A DNA stretch of 64,000 nt, from assembly GCA_017463225.1 (NCBI GenBank), contig JAFTPO010000057.1, positions 21,447-85,446 of the forward strand, read 5' to 3'. Positions 53,000 to 61,690 of this stretch are shown piece by piece (position 1 is the stretch's first letter; each line of letters begins with the position of its first letter). The notes below the pieces were generated by a model. The model made no database searches, was not told the DNA's origin, and saw only the letters and a program-made list of their open reading frames with translations. The stretch comes from Lachnospiraceae bacterium. GTDB lineage: Bacteria; Bacillota; Clostridia; Lachnospirales; Lachnospiraceae. A program made the position numbers and the translations under genes.

Positions 53000-54640
53000 A
53001 TGATTAGTGCGGTTAATGTAACACTTAGACTTGGAAAAAAGGCCTTATTTGAGGATGTAAATATTAAGTTCACAGAGGGTAACTGCTATGGACTTATAGG
53101 AGCAAATGGAGCAGGTAAATCCACATTTCTTAAGATACTTTCAGGTGACTTAGAGCCTTCTAAGGGCGAGGTAATAATGAATGCGGGAGAAAGACTTTCT
53201 GTGCTTCAGCAGGATCACTTTAAGTATGACGAGTTTCAGGTTCTTGATACAGTAATTATGGGAAACAAGAGACTCTACGAGATTATGAAGGAGAAGGATG
53301 CTATCTATATGAAGGAAGACTTCACTGATGAGGATGGTATCAGAGCATCAGAGCTTGAGGCGGAGTTCGCTGAGATGGATGGATGGAATGCAGAGGCAGA
53401 TGCTGCAACTTTATTAAATGGTCTTGGAGTAGATACAGATTTCCACTACAAGCAGATGAGTGAGCTTGATGGTAATCTAAAGGTTAAGGTTCTTCTTGCA
53501 CAGGCACTTTTTGGTAATCCTGATGTACTTCTTCTTGATGAGCCTACAAACCACCTTGACCTTGATGCTATTGCATGGCTTGAGGATTTCCTTATTGATT
53601 TCGAGAATACAGTTATCGTAGTGTCTCACGACAGATACTTCTTAAATAAGGTATGTACACATATTGCAGATATTGACTATGCTAAGATTCAGCTTTATGC
53701 AGGTAACTATGATTTCTGGTATGAGTCAAGTCAGCTTATGATAAAGCAGATGAAGGAAGCTAACAAGAAGAAGGAAGAGAAGATTAAGGAGCTCCAGGAG
53801 TTCATTCAGAGATTCTCTGCAAATGCTTCTAAGTCAAAGCAGGCTACTTCCCGTAAGAGAGCCTTAGAGAAGATTGAGCTTGATGAGATGAAGCCTTCAA
53901 GTAGAAAGTACCCATATATCGATTTCAGACCTAAGAGAGAAATTGGTAATGAGGTTCTTACAGTTGAAAATATTTCTAAGACTATAGATGGTGAGAAGGT
54001 TCTTGATAACATTTCCTTTACTATAGGACGTGAGGATAAGGTTGCATTTGTTGGACCTAATACAATCGCAACAACTACACTCTTTAAGATACTTGCAGGA
54101 GAAGAGGAGCCGGATGAGGGTACATTTAAGTGGGGTGTTACAACTACTCAGGGATACTTCCCTAAGGATAACACTAAGGAATTTGACAATGACCTTGTAA
54201 TCGCAGACTGGCTTGCTCAGTATTCAGAGGATAAGGATGTTACTTATGTTCGTGGATATCTTGGAAGAATGCTCTTCCCGGGTGAGGATGGAGTAAAGAA
54301 GGTTAAGGTTTTATCAGGAGGAGAGAAGGTTAGATGTCTTCTTTCAAAGCTTATGATTATGCAGTCAAATGTACTTATCTTGGATGAGCCAACTAACCAC
54401 CTTGATATGGAATCAATTACAGCTCTTAACAACGGACTTATTAAGTTCCCTGGCGTTGTGCTTTTTGCTTGTCAGGATCATCAGTTTGTACAGACTACAG
54501 CTAACCGTATTATGGAGCTTACAGCAACAGGGCTTATAGATAAGCAGACTACTTATGATGAGTATCTTGCAAATGATGAGTTCGCAAGAAAACGTCAGGT
54601 TATGAACATGGTTAAGGAAGAGGAGCCTAAGGAGGAATAA
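53000..54640 (+). CDS. ABC-F ATPase, YbiT-like, with one degenerate ATP site
   Basis: 546 residues, two ATPase domains and no membrane span, joined by a charged linker (KEANKKKEEKIKELQEF). ABC-F proteins bind the ribosome near the E site and relieve stalls or antibiotics. Domain 1: Walker A GANGAGKS, Walker B LLLDEPTNHLD, but its signature reads MSELDGNLKVKVLL. Domain 2: Walker A is GPNTIATTT, lacking the Lys, while the signature LSGGEKVRCLL and Walker B LILDEPTNHLD are intact. So one composite site is complete and the other has lost both halves. YbiT relatives have a similar domain 1 signature. The start follows AGGAAAGG. Confidence 0.9.
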   Translation: MISAVNVTLRLGKKALFEDVNIKFTEGNCYGLIGANGAGKSTFLKILSGDLEPSKGEVIMNAGERLSVLQQDHFKYDEFQVLDTVIMGNKRLYEIMKEKDAIYMKEDFTDEDGIRASELEAEFAEMDGWNAEADAATLLNGLGVDTDFHYKQMSELDGNLKVKVLLAQALFGNPDVLLLDEPTNHLDLDAIAWLEDFLIDFENTVIVVSHDRYFLNKVCTHIADIDYAKIQLYAGNYDFWYESSQLMIKQMKEANKKKEEKIKELQEFIQRFSANASKSKQATSRKRALEKIELDEMKPSSRKYPYIDFRPKREIGNEVLTVENISKTIDGEKVLDNISFTIGREDKVAFVGPNTIATTTLFKILAGEEEPDEGTFKWGVTTTQGYFPKDNTKEFDNDLVIADWLAQYSEDKDVTYVRGYLGRMLFPGEDGVKKVKVLSGGEKVRCLLSKLMIMQSNVLILDEPTNHLDMESITALNNGLIKFPGVVLFACQDHQFVQTTANRIMELTATGLIDKQTTYDEYLANDEFARKRQVMNMVKEEEPKEE

Positions 54641-54641
54641 T

Positions 54642-55652
54642 ATGTTAGACGGAAAGAAAGTAATGATGTCCGGTATGCAGTCCACAGGTATGATTACCCT
54701 TGGTAATTATCTTGGAGCTCTGAAAAACTGGGTTGATTTAAATGATGATGAGAATCTTAAGTGCTTTTACGGAATTATGGATTTGCACTCAATTACTGTA
54801 AGACAGGATCCTGCAGAGTTAAGAAAGAGTGCCAGAAATCTCCTTATGCTATACATTGCAGCGGGTCTTGATCCTGAGAAGAATTGCATATTCTTCCAGT
54901 CTCATGTATCAGCACATCCTGAGCTTTCATGGATATTAAATTGCTACACATACATGGGTGAGATGAATCGTATGACTCAGTTTAAGGATAAGTCAGCTAA
55001 GCATGCTGATAATATCAACACAGGACTTTTCACATACCCTGTACTTATGGCAGCTGATATTCTTCTGTATCAGGCAGATTATGTTCCTGTTGGTAAGGAT
55101 CAGATGCAGCACTTAGAGATTACAAGAGACATTGCCACAAGATTTAACAATATCTATGGAGATGTATTTACAATTCCTGAGGCTTATGTTGGTAAGGCGG
55201 GAGCTAAGATTATGAGTCTTCAGGAGCCAACTAAGAAGATGTCTAAGTCGGATGAGAATCCTAATGCGAGTATATTCTTGTTAGATGACAAGGATACTAT
55301 TATGAGAAAGTTCAAGAAGGCCGTAACTGATTCAGATGGATTTATAGCTTATTCAGAGGAGAAGCCGGGAATTAAGAATCTTATCGATATCTACAGCGCT
55401 GTTAAGGGTATAGCGCCGGAGGAGGCTGTTAAGGAATTTGACGGTATGGGCTATGGAAAGCTTAAGGAAGCAGTTGGAGAAACTGTTGCTAATGAACTTG
55501 CGCCACTTCAGGCAAGATTTGCTGAGCTTGCTAAGGATAAGGCCTATATTGATTCAATTATGAAGAATAATGCCCAGCAGGCTTCTTACTATGCAAATAA
55601 GACTTTGCGCAAGGTAAAGAAGAAGGTGGGCTTTGTGGAGTTTCCTAAATAG
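54642..55652 (+). CDS. trpS: Tryptophanyl-tRNA synthetase
   Basis: 336-residue class I synthetase charging tRNA(Trp). HIGH-like motif TLGNYLGALKNW after GMQSTGM, the tryptophan pocket region MDLHSITVRQDP, VPVGKDQMQHLEITRDIA, and KMSKS in KKMSKSDENPNAS. It starts two bases after the ABC-F stop, so both are made from one mRNA; a link through translation is natural. No T-box leader is present. Confidence 0.96.
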   Translation: MLDGKKVMMSGMQSTGMITLGNYLGALKNWVDLNDDENLKCFYGIMDLHSITVRQDPAELRKSARNLLMLYIAAGLDPEKNCIFFQSHVSAHPELSWILNCYTYMGEMNRMTQFKDKSAKHADNINTGLFTYPVLMAADILLYQADYVPVGKDQMQHLEITRDIATRFNNIYGDVFTIPEAYVGKAGAKIMSLQEPTKKMSKSDENPNASIFLLDDKDTIMRKFKKAVTDSDGFIAYSEEKPGIKNLIDIYSAVKGIAPEEAVKEFDGMGYGKLKEAVGETVANELAPLQARFAELAKDKAYIDSIMKNNAQQASYYANKTLRKVKKKVGFVEFPK

Positions 55653-55680
55653 AATAATTTAGAATTACTATAATATATAA

Positions 55681-55720
55681 AACAGGTGCTAACCTTTTGA
55701 GGTAGCACCTGTTTTGTTTT
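55681..55720. terminator. Terminator after trpS
   Basis: AACAGGTGCT...AGCACCTGTT with T-rich flank, also serving the opposing gene at 55739. Confidence 0.85.
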
Positions 55721-55738
55721 GAACAACTGATATAATTG

Positions 55739-56542
55739 TTAGTTTGTTGATTTAATACCGTATATAAACTCTATAATTTGCTTTGGTTTTATATTTTCCG
55801 GGTCCTTGGTTTTTGGGAAAGCCAGATATACTTCACTATATGATATATCAAAGCCTTTGACAAAATCGGTATCGCTTACATCTATGGCACATTCTATGGT
55901 GTTTCCATCTGCATCCTGAATACTAATTATCTTAAGCTCCGGATATTTTGCTAAAAGCTGTCGATATATATCACTGGATAAGGTGCTCTCCAGAGAGGTG
56001 AATAAGTCGCTACCGTTTAGACATTCCAGTGCCTGACTGTCCATAAGAACGAAGTCGATGTAACCATCTCTGCACAGGAGTGGAAACTGTATGTACCCTG
56101 CAGAGGTTTCGTTTTGGTATGCTATGGCAATGCTGTCTACGGTTTCGGTGGTAGGCTCGTCCTCCTGTGGCAATAGCTGGATTCCTGAATATTCTTCGGC
56201 TTTATAGCTGCTTCCGTAATCGAAATAATCCATATATTCATTGATGCTGTCCTTAGAAGTGGTGTAGAAGGATGCCTGGTTCAATACTGCGTAGGATATT
56301 GCCACCGGTCTGGTTCTGTTATATATGTGGATTGGTATGGCTATTATAAGAAATAGAAGGATGATTCCTGTAACTATATAGCCTCTGTAAAAATATAAAA
56401 AATATTTTACCTTTTCTTTTTTTGACATTCCTTCCATATTATCTAAGCAACGCTTGTGGTTGGCTTTGAATTTGCTTGTTAGGGAAAGTCCCTCCTGGGA
56501 AAGTCTGTCCTCTTCCTGAGTTGTAATTTTATTTTCAGACAT
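55739..56542 (-). CDS. Single-span membrane protein of unknown function, paralogue A
   Basis: 267 residues: a charged cytoplasmic start (about 1-50), one membrane span (about 54-75) and an outside domain. The segment MSKKEKVKYFLYFYRGYI before the span is typical of a large clostridial family with a binding-protein-like outside domain. It shares its layout with the next upstream gene: ISYAVLN, YIQFPLLC...YIDFVLMD, ECAIDVSDTDFVKGFDISY. No catalytic residues. A ligand-binding or sensing role is a guess. Confidence 0.72.
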   Translation of the reverse strand: MSENKITTQEEDRLSQEGLSLTSKFKANHKRCLDNMEGMSKKEKVKYFLYFYRGYIVTGIILLFLIIAIPIHIYNRTRPVAISYAVLNQASFYTTSKDSINEYMDYFDYGSSYKAEEYSGIQLLPQEDEPTTETVDSIAIAYQNETSAGYIQFPLLCRDGYIDFVLMDSQALECLNGSDLFTSLESTLSSDIYRQLLAKYPELKIISIQDADGNTIECAIDVSDTDFVKGFDISYSEVYLAFPKTKDPENIKPKQIIEFIYGIKSTN

Positions 56543-56562
56543 ATTAATCTCCTGATATATAA

Positions 56563-57477
56563 TTATATTTCTATATCTAATTCTAAAACGTAATTTAAAA
56601 ATCTTCTTATATTAAGCAGGTTTTCTTCGCTGCCACCAGGGAAACATACATAAACCTTATCGTAGCCTACATTTAAGCTTTTTATAAATTCGGTGTTGCT
56701 GATATCTATGGCGAACTCAACCGGCTTATTATCGTAATTTGGTGACTGAACAATAATACCTGGATGTTTTTCCTTGATGGCCATATATATATCATCGAAA
56801 AGCCTGTCCTCTAAAGGCTGAACCAGGCTGGCTGTGGTGCAGTAATGTAACCCAACCTCGTCGGTGATTATAATATCAAAGTAGTTGTTGTAGCAGAGTG
56901 TAGGGAACTGAGTATAACTGGAGTTTCCTTCCTCTTTGACTAGTTCGCTCTCGTAGTCTGTCTGATTAAGGGTTACTGATAGGTTGTTGCGTATCTGATA
57001 ACCATCTACTATATTATAGTAGCGGGCATAGTCCAGGAGAGCATCCTCGTTAATCTCATACGGATTTGTGGAATTAACTACAGCGTATGAAATGGACACA
57101 GGTCTTGAATTTTTGTATATAGCTGTAGGAATAGCTATAAGACAAAAGATGGCTAATGCACCAAATACTACATGCCATTTATAATAGTAGACATAGTATT
57201 TAAACTTTTCCCAATTTGTCATTCCCTCTGTGTTAGCCTTTAGTCTTTCCTGCTTTGCCTTGATTCTGTCTTTGAACTTCATACGTCTAAGCTCCAGATT
57301 ATCCTCGGTACCACCAGCCTTGTGGGAAGCATCACGGTCATCGGAGCTCTCGGTATCAGGTGTAACCACCACACCTGCCACAGTCTTAATGTCTGTGGAG
57401 ATAATCTGAGTATTATCATCTGTTGCTTCAGATGAAGCCACATCTATGGTTTCGTTAGCTTTTGTGCTTTCCTTCAT
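56563..57477 (-). CDS. Single-span membrane protein of unknown function, paralogue B
   Basis: 304 residues with a longer polar N-terminus (about 85 residues), a membrane span (about 100-120) and an outside domain. It is a tandem paralogue of the gene at 55739: ISYAVVN, SYTQFPTLC-YNNYFDIIITD, VEFAIDISNTEFIKSLNVGYDKVYVCFP. The FDIIITD strand and LEDRLF region recall substrate-binding folds. The two genes are 20 bases apart and co-transcribed. Confidence 0.72.
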   Translation of the reverse strand: MKESTKANETIDVASSEATDDNTQIISTDIKTVAGVVVTPDTESSDDRDASHKAGGTEDNLELRRMKFKDRIKAKQERLKANTEGMTNWEKFKYYVYYYKWHVVFGALAIFCLIAIPTAIYKNSRPVSISYAVVNSTNPYEINEDALLDYARYYNIVDGYQIRNNLSVTLNQTDYESELVKEEGNSSYTQFPTLCYNNYFDIIITDEVGLHYCTTASLVQPLEDRLFDDIYMAIKEKHPGIIVQSPNYDNKPVEFAIDISNTEFIKSLNVGYDKVYVCFPGGSEENLLNIRRFLNYVLELDIEI

Positions 57478-57642
57478 ATATGTAATCTCCTTGTAATGAT
57501 TGAACTGAAACTACTTTATTCTAACATAGGATTGTTATTATAAAAAGCAAAAAACTGTGAAATTTGTAAAAACTTATTTACAAGAAAAAAACAGTCTATT
57601 ATTATAGTAGAAGTTATGAATTAGGAAATGGAGTTATATAAT

Positions 57643-58761
57643 ATGAAGGCAGATAAAAACCAAGCGAGTAAAATTACAGTAACTACTGAAACAAGACCAA
57701 AGTCAAAACTGAAACAGTTTTTACATAAGTTTTTTAAGATATTTATAATATTCATGTTGGCTACAGGTGCGCTTAATCTTATAATATTTGCTGTGATATA
57801 TGGTAATCACAAGTCTAAACTAAAGAAAGAGGTGGCTTACCTTAACACTCCGGGACATTTTGTAGATGTGGATGGTCACAGCATACATATTATAGATGAG
57901 GGAAATGTGGATTCGGAAGTAACCTTGCTGTTTTTACATAGTGCGGATGTATCTGACGATTCCGTTGCTCTAAGACCAATGTTTAATGAACTCAAAGATG
58001 ATTATAGAATAGTGTTTGTAGAGAGAAGCGGAGTAGGCTTCAGTGAGAGTAGAGGAATAGATAAGAATATAGACAATATGCTGGAGGAAACCAGAACAGT
58101 TTTGGACAAGGCTGGGGTTGAGGGACCATTTGTTGTAGTGCCTGTTGGAACTGCAGGTCTTGAGGTGATTCATTGGGCAAATAAGTATCCGGATGAGATT
58201 GAGGCTGTTATAGGTATCAATATGACATATCCTGAGCAGTATGCAGATATTACAACAGAGGAGTATTGTGGATTCTTCGATTATCTGTTGGTTCCGTTTT
58301 ACAGCTTAGGCGGACAGAGGTTTATGGAGGTTGTGTATCCTTCTAATGAATATGGTGTATATACAGAGACACAGATGCTAACCAGAAGGGCGTTGGTATC
58401 TAAGGTGGGTTTTACTAAGGATATGTACAATGAGAACCTTGCCATGGTTGATAATGCAAATAAGGTTGCTGAAGAAGGCTGGCCGGAGGAACTTAATATG
58501 TACCTGATATATGCGAATCCTCTTATGGAACCATACAGAAGCTCTAATGAGAGTGTTAATGATTCTTACCAGTCTGCCTTAGAGGAGAATTCGGAGGTGG
58601 ACTATATTACCGAATATAATAGAAGCATCAGGGATTACTTTGCTGATAAGGAAAATATTACAGTAGAGGAGATGGGTGGTCCTGCAAGACTATATACCTA
58701 CGACCCTAAAAATCTGGCAGATAAGGTAAGTGGTTACATTGAGAAGGAATTGTTACAATAG
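57643..58761 (+). CDS. Alpha/beta-hydrolase-fold membrane protein lacking the nucleophile Ser
   Basis: 372 residues from ATG 57643 (TGGAG upstream; ATG 57628 has no site). One N-terminal membrane span (about 36-56) then an alpha/beta hydrolase-like domain: HIIDEG, TLLFLHSAD (oxyanion strand), YRIVFVERSGVGFS, and the elbow region VVPVGTAGLEVIHWANKYP. The usual G-x-S-x-G is replaced by VGTAG, with no Ser in the elbow, so classic serine hydrolysis is unlikely. It may be a binding protein or use another mechanism. Confidence 0.75.
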   Translation: MKADKNQASKITVTTETRPKSKLKQFLHKFFKIFIIFMLATGALNLIIFAVIYGNHKSKLKKEVAYLNTPGHFVDVDGHSIHIIDEGNVDSEVTLLFLHSADVSDDSVALRPMFNELKDDYRIVFVERSGVGFSESRGIDKNIDNMLEETRTVLDKAGVEGPFVVVPVGTAGLEVIHWANKYPDEIEAVIGINMTYPEQYADITTEEYCGFFDYLLVPFYSLGGQRFMEVVYPSNEYGVYTETQMLTRRALVSKVGFTKDMYNENLAMVDNANKVAEEGWPEELNMYLIYANPLMEPYRSSNESVNDSYQSALEENSEVDYITEYNRSIRDYFADKENITVEEMGGPARLYTYDPKNLADKVSGYIEKELLQ

Positions 58762-58824
58762 TGTTACAAAACGGTTATAATTGGTAAAACTGTACAAATA
58801 GACAAATAAAATTCAAAAAAGGGC

Positions 58825-58888
58825 TTGCAAAATTGTTTAATATGTCCTATAATGACTTATGTCACGACGGGATAGTTGCGACATAACA
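58825..58888 (+). promoter_or_regulatory. Promoter of the sugar ABC operon with 5' hairpin
   Basis: TTGCAA (58825-58830), 17-bp spacer, TATAAT (58848-58853). TTATGTCACGAC pairs with GTTGCGACATAA (58857-58888; one mismatch, one G-U), a hairpin at the predicted transcript start. Confidence 0.65.
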
Positions 58889-59118
58889 ACTTATTAAGGA
58901 ACCAACAGTCAAAGACTGAATATGAATAGGTTCATAGAACATGTTCTTTGGTAATGTACATAGTTTTGAGATGAGGCTTAAGCGGAGCTTGTTTTGAGAA
59001 GGGTTTCAAAGAAGTGATTTTTAGAGATTTTTTAAAAAGCTTACACCGTGAAAACCGATTTGAGAAAGGATGAACGTTTGAAGAGAACACACACACATTA
59101 TAAAAGGAGGGTTTTTTT
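58889..59118 (+). other. Long 5' leader of the sugar ABC operon
   Basis: About 260 bases separate the predicted start from the GTG of the binding-protein gene. It contains GAACC...GGTTC around AGTC/GACT (58900-58933) and the perfect palindrome AGAACATGTTCT (about 58936-58947). No open frame was found. It may hold an operator or RNA-level control; no known riboswitch was recognised. Confidence 0.45.
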
Positions 59119-60504
59119 GTGAAAAAATTCAAAAAGGCATTAGCTCTTTCATTAGCACTTGCAATGGGACTTTCACTTTGCGCTTGTGGCGAGAAAGAGG
59201 AGAAGACAGAGGCAACTACAACTGAGGCAGCTACAACTACTGAGGCTGCTACAACTGAGGGTGGAGACACTCCAGCAGAGGATGGCGCTCCTATAACTGT
59301 AACTGATACAGCTACAGCTATCCAGGTTTATTCATGGAATGATGAGTTAGGTTCAAGACTTGATTCACACTTCAGAACTAGATACCCAGAGCTTTCAGAC
59401 TTAGTTGTATACAACAACCTTGATATGTCAGGTACTGGTGAGGAGTACCCAGCTAAGTTACAGGCAGCTATCGATGCAGGTGGAGAGCAGGTTCCATCAA
59501 TCATCGCTGCAGATAACGATGTTGCTCTTTCATTCATGCAGAGAGATTACATCATTCCTGTAACTGATATCGGACTTACTATGGATATGTATGCTAACGC
59601 TTACGATTACACTGTAGAGTACGCAACTGTTGATGGCGAGCTTAAGGCTATGACATGGCAGGCAACTCCTGGTGTTGTTGCTTACAGAACTGATATCGCT
59701 GAGGAAGTTCTTGGTTTCTCAGATCCAGAGTCAGTTCAGGCAGCTATCGGCGACTGGGATAAGTTCTTCGAGACTGCTGAGACTATGAAGGGTGCTGGTT
59801 ACTACATGACTTCAGGTCCAGACGAGATTAAGTATTGTATGCTTGATCAGAGACAGTCAGCATGGGTAGTTGATGGAGCTCTTAACATCGATCCAGCTGT
59901 TAACGATTACTTAGAGTATTCAAAGAAGCTTTATGATAACGATTACACTAAGAAGGCTGCTATGTGGTCATCAGAGTGGACAGCTAACATGGCTGACGAC
60001 GTATTCTGCTTCTTCGGATGTACTTGGTTCATTCCTTGGTCACTTTCAATCGAGGATACAGATGCTATGGGTAAGTATAACGTAGTTACTGGTCCTGCTT
60101 CATATCACTGGGGTGGATCATACCTCATGGTAACTGATAAGTGTCCTAACAAGGAGCTTGCTGCTCTTGTAATTTACACTATGTGCTGTGATACAGAGGC
60201 TATGTACGATATCTTCGCACAGGATACTGACTTCTGTAACAACCAGGAGGCTGTAGCTCAGCTTATCGCTGATGGTAAGGGTGCTCTTGATAAGCTCGGT
60301 GGACAGAACCCACTTGAGATGTATGATGCAGCTGCTAAGGGACTTAGCTTAAAGAACGCTACTTCATACGATAACATCTTCAACGCATACCTTGACACTG
60401 CTTCACAGTCATACAACTCAGGTGATCTTGCAACTGTAGATGATGCTATCATCAACATCAAGGATCAGGTATCAGCTGCATACTCAGATATCGTTGTTGA
60501 GTAA
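59119..60504 (+). CDS. Sugar ABC transporter substrate-binding lipoprotein
   Basis: 461 residues with GTG start after AAAGGAGGG. Signal MKKFKKALALSLALAMGLSL and lipobox LCAC, then a Thr/Ala/Glu stalk (TEAATTTEAATTEGG). The mature protein is a family 1 solute-binding protein of the carbohydrate type (VYSWNDELGSRLDSHF, MTWQATPGVVAYRTDIAEEVLG, ASYHWGGSYLMVT). Highly biased codons suggest strong expression, matching the separate hairpin after it. The sugar is not evident. Confidence 0.93.
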   Translation: MKKFKKALALSLALAMGLSLCACGEKEEKTEATTTEAATTTEAATTEGGDTPAEDGAPITVTDTATAIQVYSWNDELGSRLDSHFRTRYPELSDLVVYNNLDMSGTGEEYPAKLQAAIDAGGEQVPSIIAADNDVALSFMQRDYIIPVTDIGLTMDMYANAYDYTVEYATVDGELKAMTWQATPGVVAYRTDIAEEVLGFSDPESVQAAIGDWDKFFETAETMKGAGYYMTSGPDEIKYCMLDQRQSAWVVDGALNIDPAVNDYLEYSKKLYDNDYTKKAAMWSSEWTANMADDVFCFFGCTWFIPWSLSIEDTDAMGKYNVVTGPASYHWGGSYLMVTDKCPNKELAALVIYTMCCDTEAMYDIFAQDTDFCNNQEAVAQLIADGKGALDKLGGQNPLEMYDAAAKGLSLKNATSYDNIFNAYLDTASQSYNSGDLATVDDAIINIKDQVSAAYSDIVVE

Positions 60505-60540
60505 TTATATCTAGAATAATTTAACATTGTTCAAATAGGT

Positions 60541-60567
60541 TATGCACCGGATTCGTCCGGTGCATAA
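60541..60567 (+). other. Intercistronic hairpin after the binding-protein gene
   Basis: TATGCACCGGA-TTCG-TCCGGTGCATA, an 11-bp perfect stem without a T tract. It likely stabilises the upstream mRNA or slows read-through, giving more binding protein than permease. Confidence 0.7.
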
Positions 60568-60595
60568 TTTAAAAAAAAACCAATTCGCTGTTGGG

Positions 60596-60642
60596 CATTT
60601 TATAAGAAATATAGCCAAATTTACTGTGTTTCTTATAAAATG
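60596..60642. repeat. 14-bp inverted repeat before the permease gene
   Basis: CATTTTATAAGAAA (60596-60609) and TTTCTTATAAAATG (60629-60642), perfect arms 19 bases apart. Candidate operator or hairpin. It covers the ATG at 60640, arguing against that start. Confidence 0.65.
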
Positions 60643-60702
60643 TCTAACGGAGGATACGTGAAATATGTTCAAAAAATATTAAAAGGTTGGGGAAGTGAAA
60701 TC

Positions 60703-61674
60703 ATGAAAAGAAAGACAGTTGAATATGGAAAGTATGGATACATATTCATAGCTCCATTCTTCTTAGTATTCTTAATATTCCAGCTTTATCCGTTACTTTA
60801 TACATTCTACTTAAGCTTTGTAGAGTATAGAATGACACAGGGTAAGTGGTGCGAGCCAAAGTTCTGTGGCTTTGATAACTTCTTATCAATGCTTACAAAG
60901 AAGGACTTCAAGACAGGCGGAACAGTTTGGTTTGATACACTGCCAATGAATTCTATTAAGAATACAATCGTTATGTGGATAATCAACTTTATCCCACAGA
61001 TTCTCTTAGCGTTATTATTAGCATCATGGTTTACTGATACAGTAGTTAAGCTTAAGGGTCAGGGTGCATTCAAGGTTATGATGTTCTTACCAAATATCAT
61101 CACTGCATCTTCAATCGCTATCCTTTTCTATAACTTATTCGGTAACAGTGGTCCTATTACTATTTTGTTAAGAAATATAGGTATTATCGATAAAAACTTT
61201 AGTTTCCTTGAGAGTAAGGCAGCTACAGTTGGTATAATTGGTTTCATGCAGTTCTGGATGTGGTATGGTAATACTATGATCGTACTTATTGCAGGTATTC
61301 TTGGTATTAACCCATCACTTTACGAGGCTGCCATGGTTGATGGTGCAAGCTCAAGACAGCAGTTCTTCAGCATCACTATGCCATTGCTTAAGCCAATTCT
61401 TCAGTTTACACTTGTTACATCAGCAATCGGTGGTCTTCAGATGTTCGATATTCCATCATTGTACAACGTAGCACAGGGTATTGGTCAGCCAGGACGTATC
61501 TCTCATACAGTTACTATGACTATCAAGGAGTATGCGTTCTCACAGAATCCAGATTATGGTAAGGCTGCAGCTATTTCAATCATATTGTTCATCTTCACTT
61601 TAGCTATTTCTCTTCTCTTCTTTGCATTGACAAGAGACAAAGAGCCAAAGCAGAAGCATGCAGTTATTAGATAA
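60703..61674 (+). CDS. Sugar ABC transporter permease 1 (MalF-like)
   Basis: 323 residues from ATG 60703 (GGGGAAG upstream). Six membrane spans (first IFIAPFFLVFLIFQLYPLLY) and the EAA loop YEAAMVDGASSRQQFFSITMPLLKP for ATPase contact. It pairs with permease 2 and the lipoprotein to import a carbohydrate. No ATPase gene is in the operon, as in systems using a shared MsmK-type ATPase. Confidence 0.93.
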   Translation: MKRKTVEYGKYGYIFIAPFFLVFLIFQLYPLLYTFYLSFVEYRMTQGKWCEPKFCGFDNFLSMLTKKDFKTGGTVWFDTLPMNSIKNTIVMWIINFIPQILLALLLASWFTDTVVKLKGQGAFKVMMFLPNIITASSIAILFYNLFGNSGPITILLRNIGIIDKNFSFLESKAATVGIIGFMQFWMWYGNTMIVLIAGILGINPSLYEAAMVDGASSRQQFFSITMPLLKPILQFTLVTSAIGGLQMFDIPSLYNVAQGIGQPGRISHTVTMTIKEYAFSQNPDYGKAAAISIILFIFTLAISLLFFALTRDKEPKQKHAVIR

Positions 61675-61690
61675 GGGAGGTGCGTAGATA

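Noticed and set aside
54600-54641. T-box leader for trpS
   Set aside because: trpS starts two bases after the ABC-F stop, leaving no room for a leader.
59200-59280. Triplet-like ACTGAGGC repeat in the binding-protein gene as a possible CRISPR or variable-number tract
   Set aside because: It encodes the ordinary Thr/Ala/Glu stalk after the lipobox and is too short and irregular.
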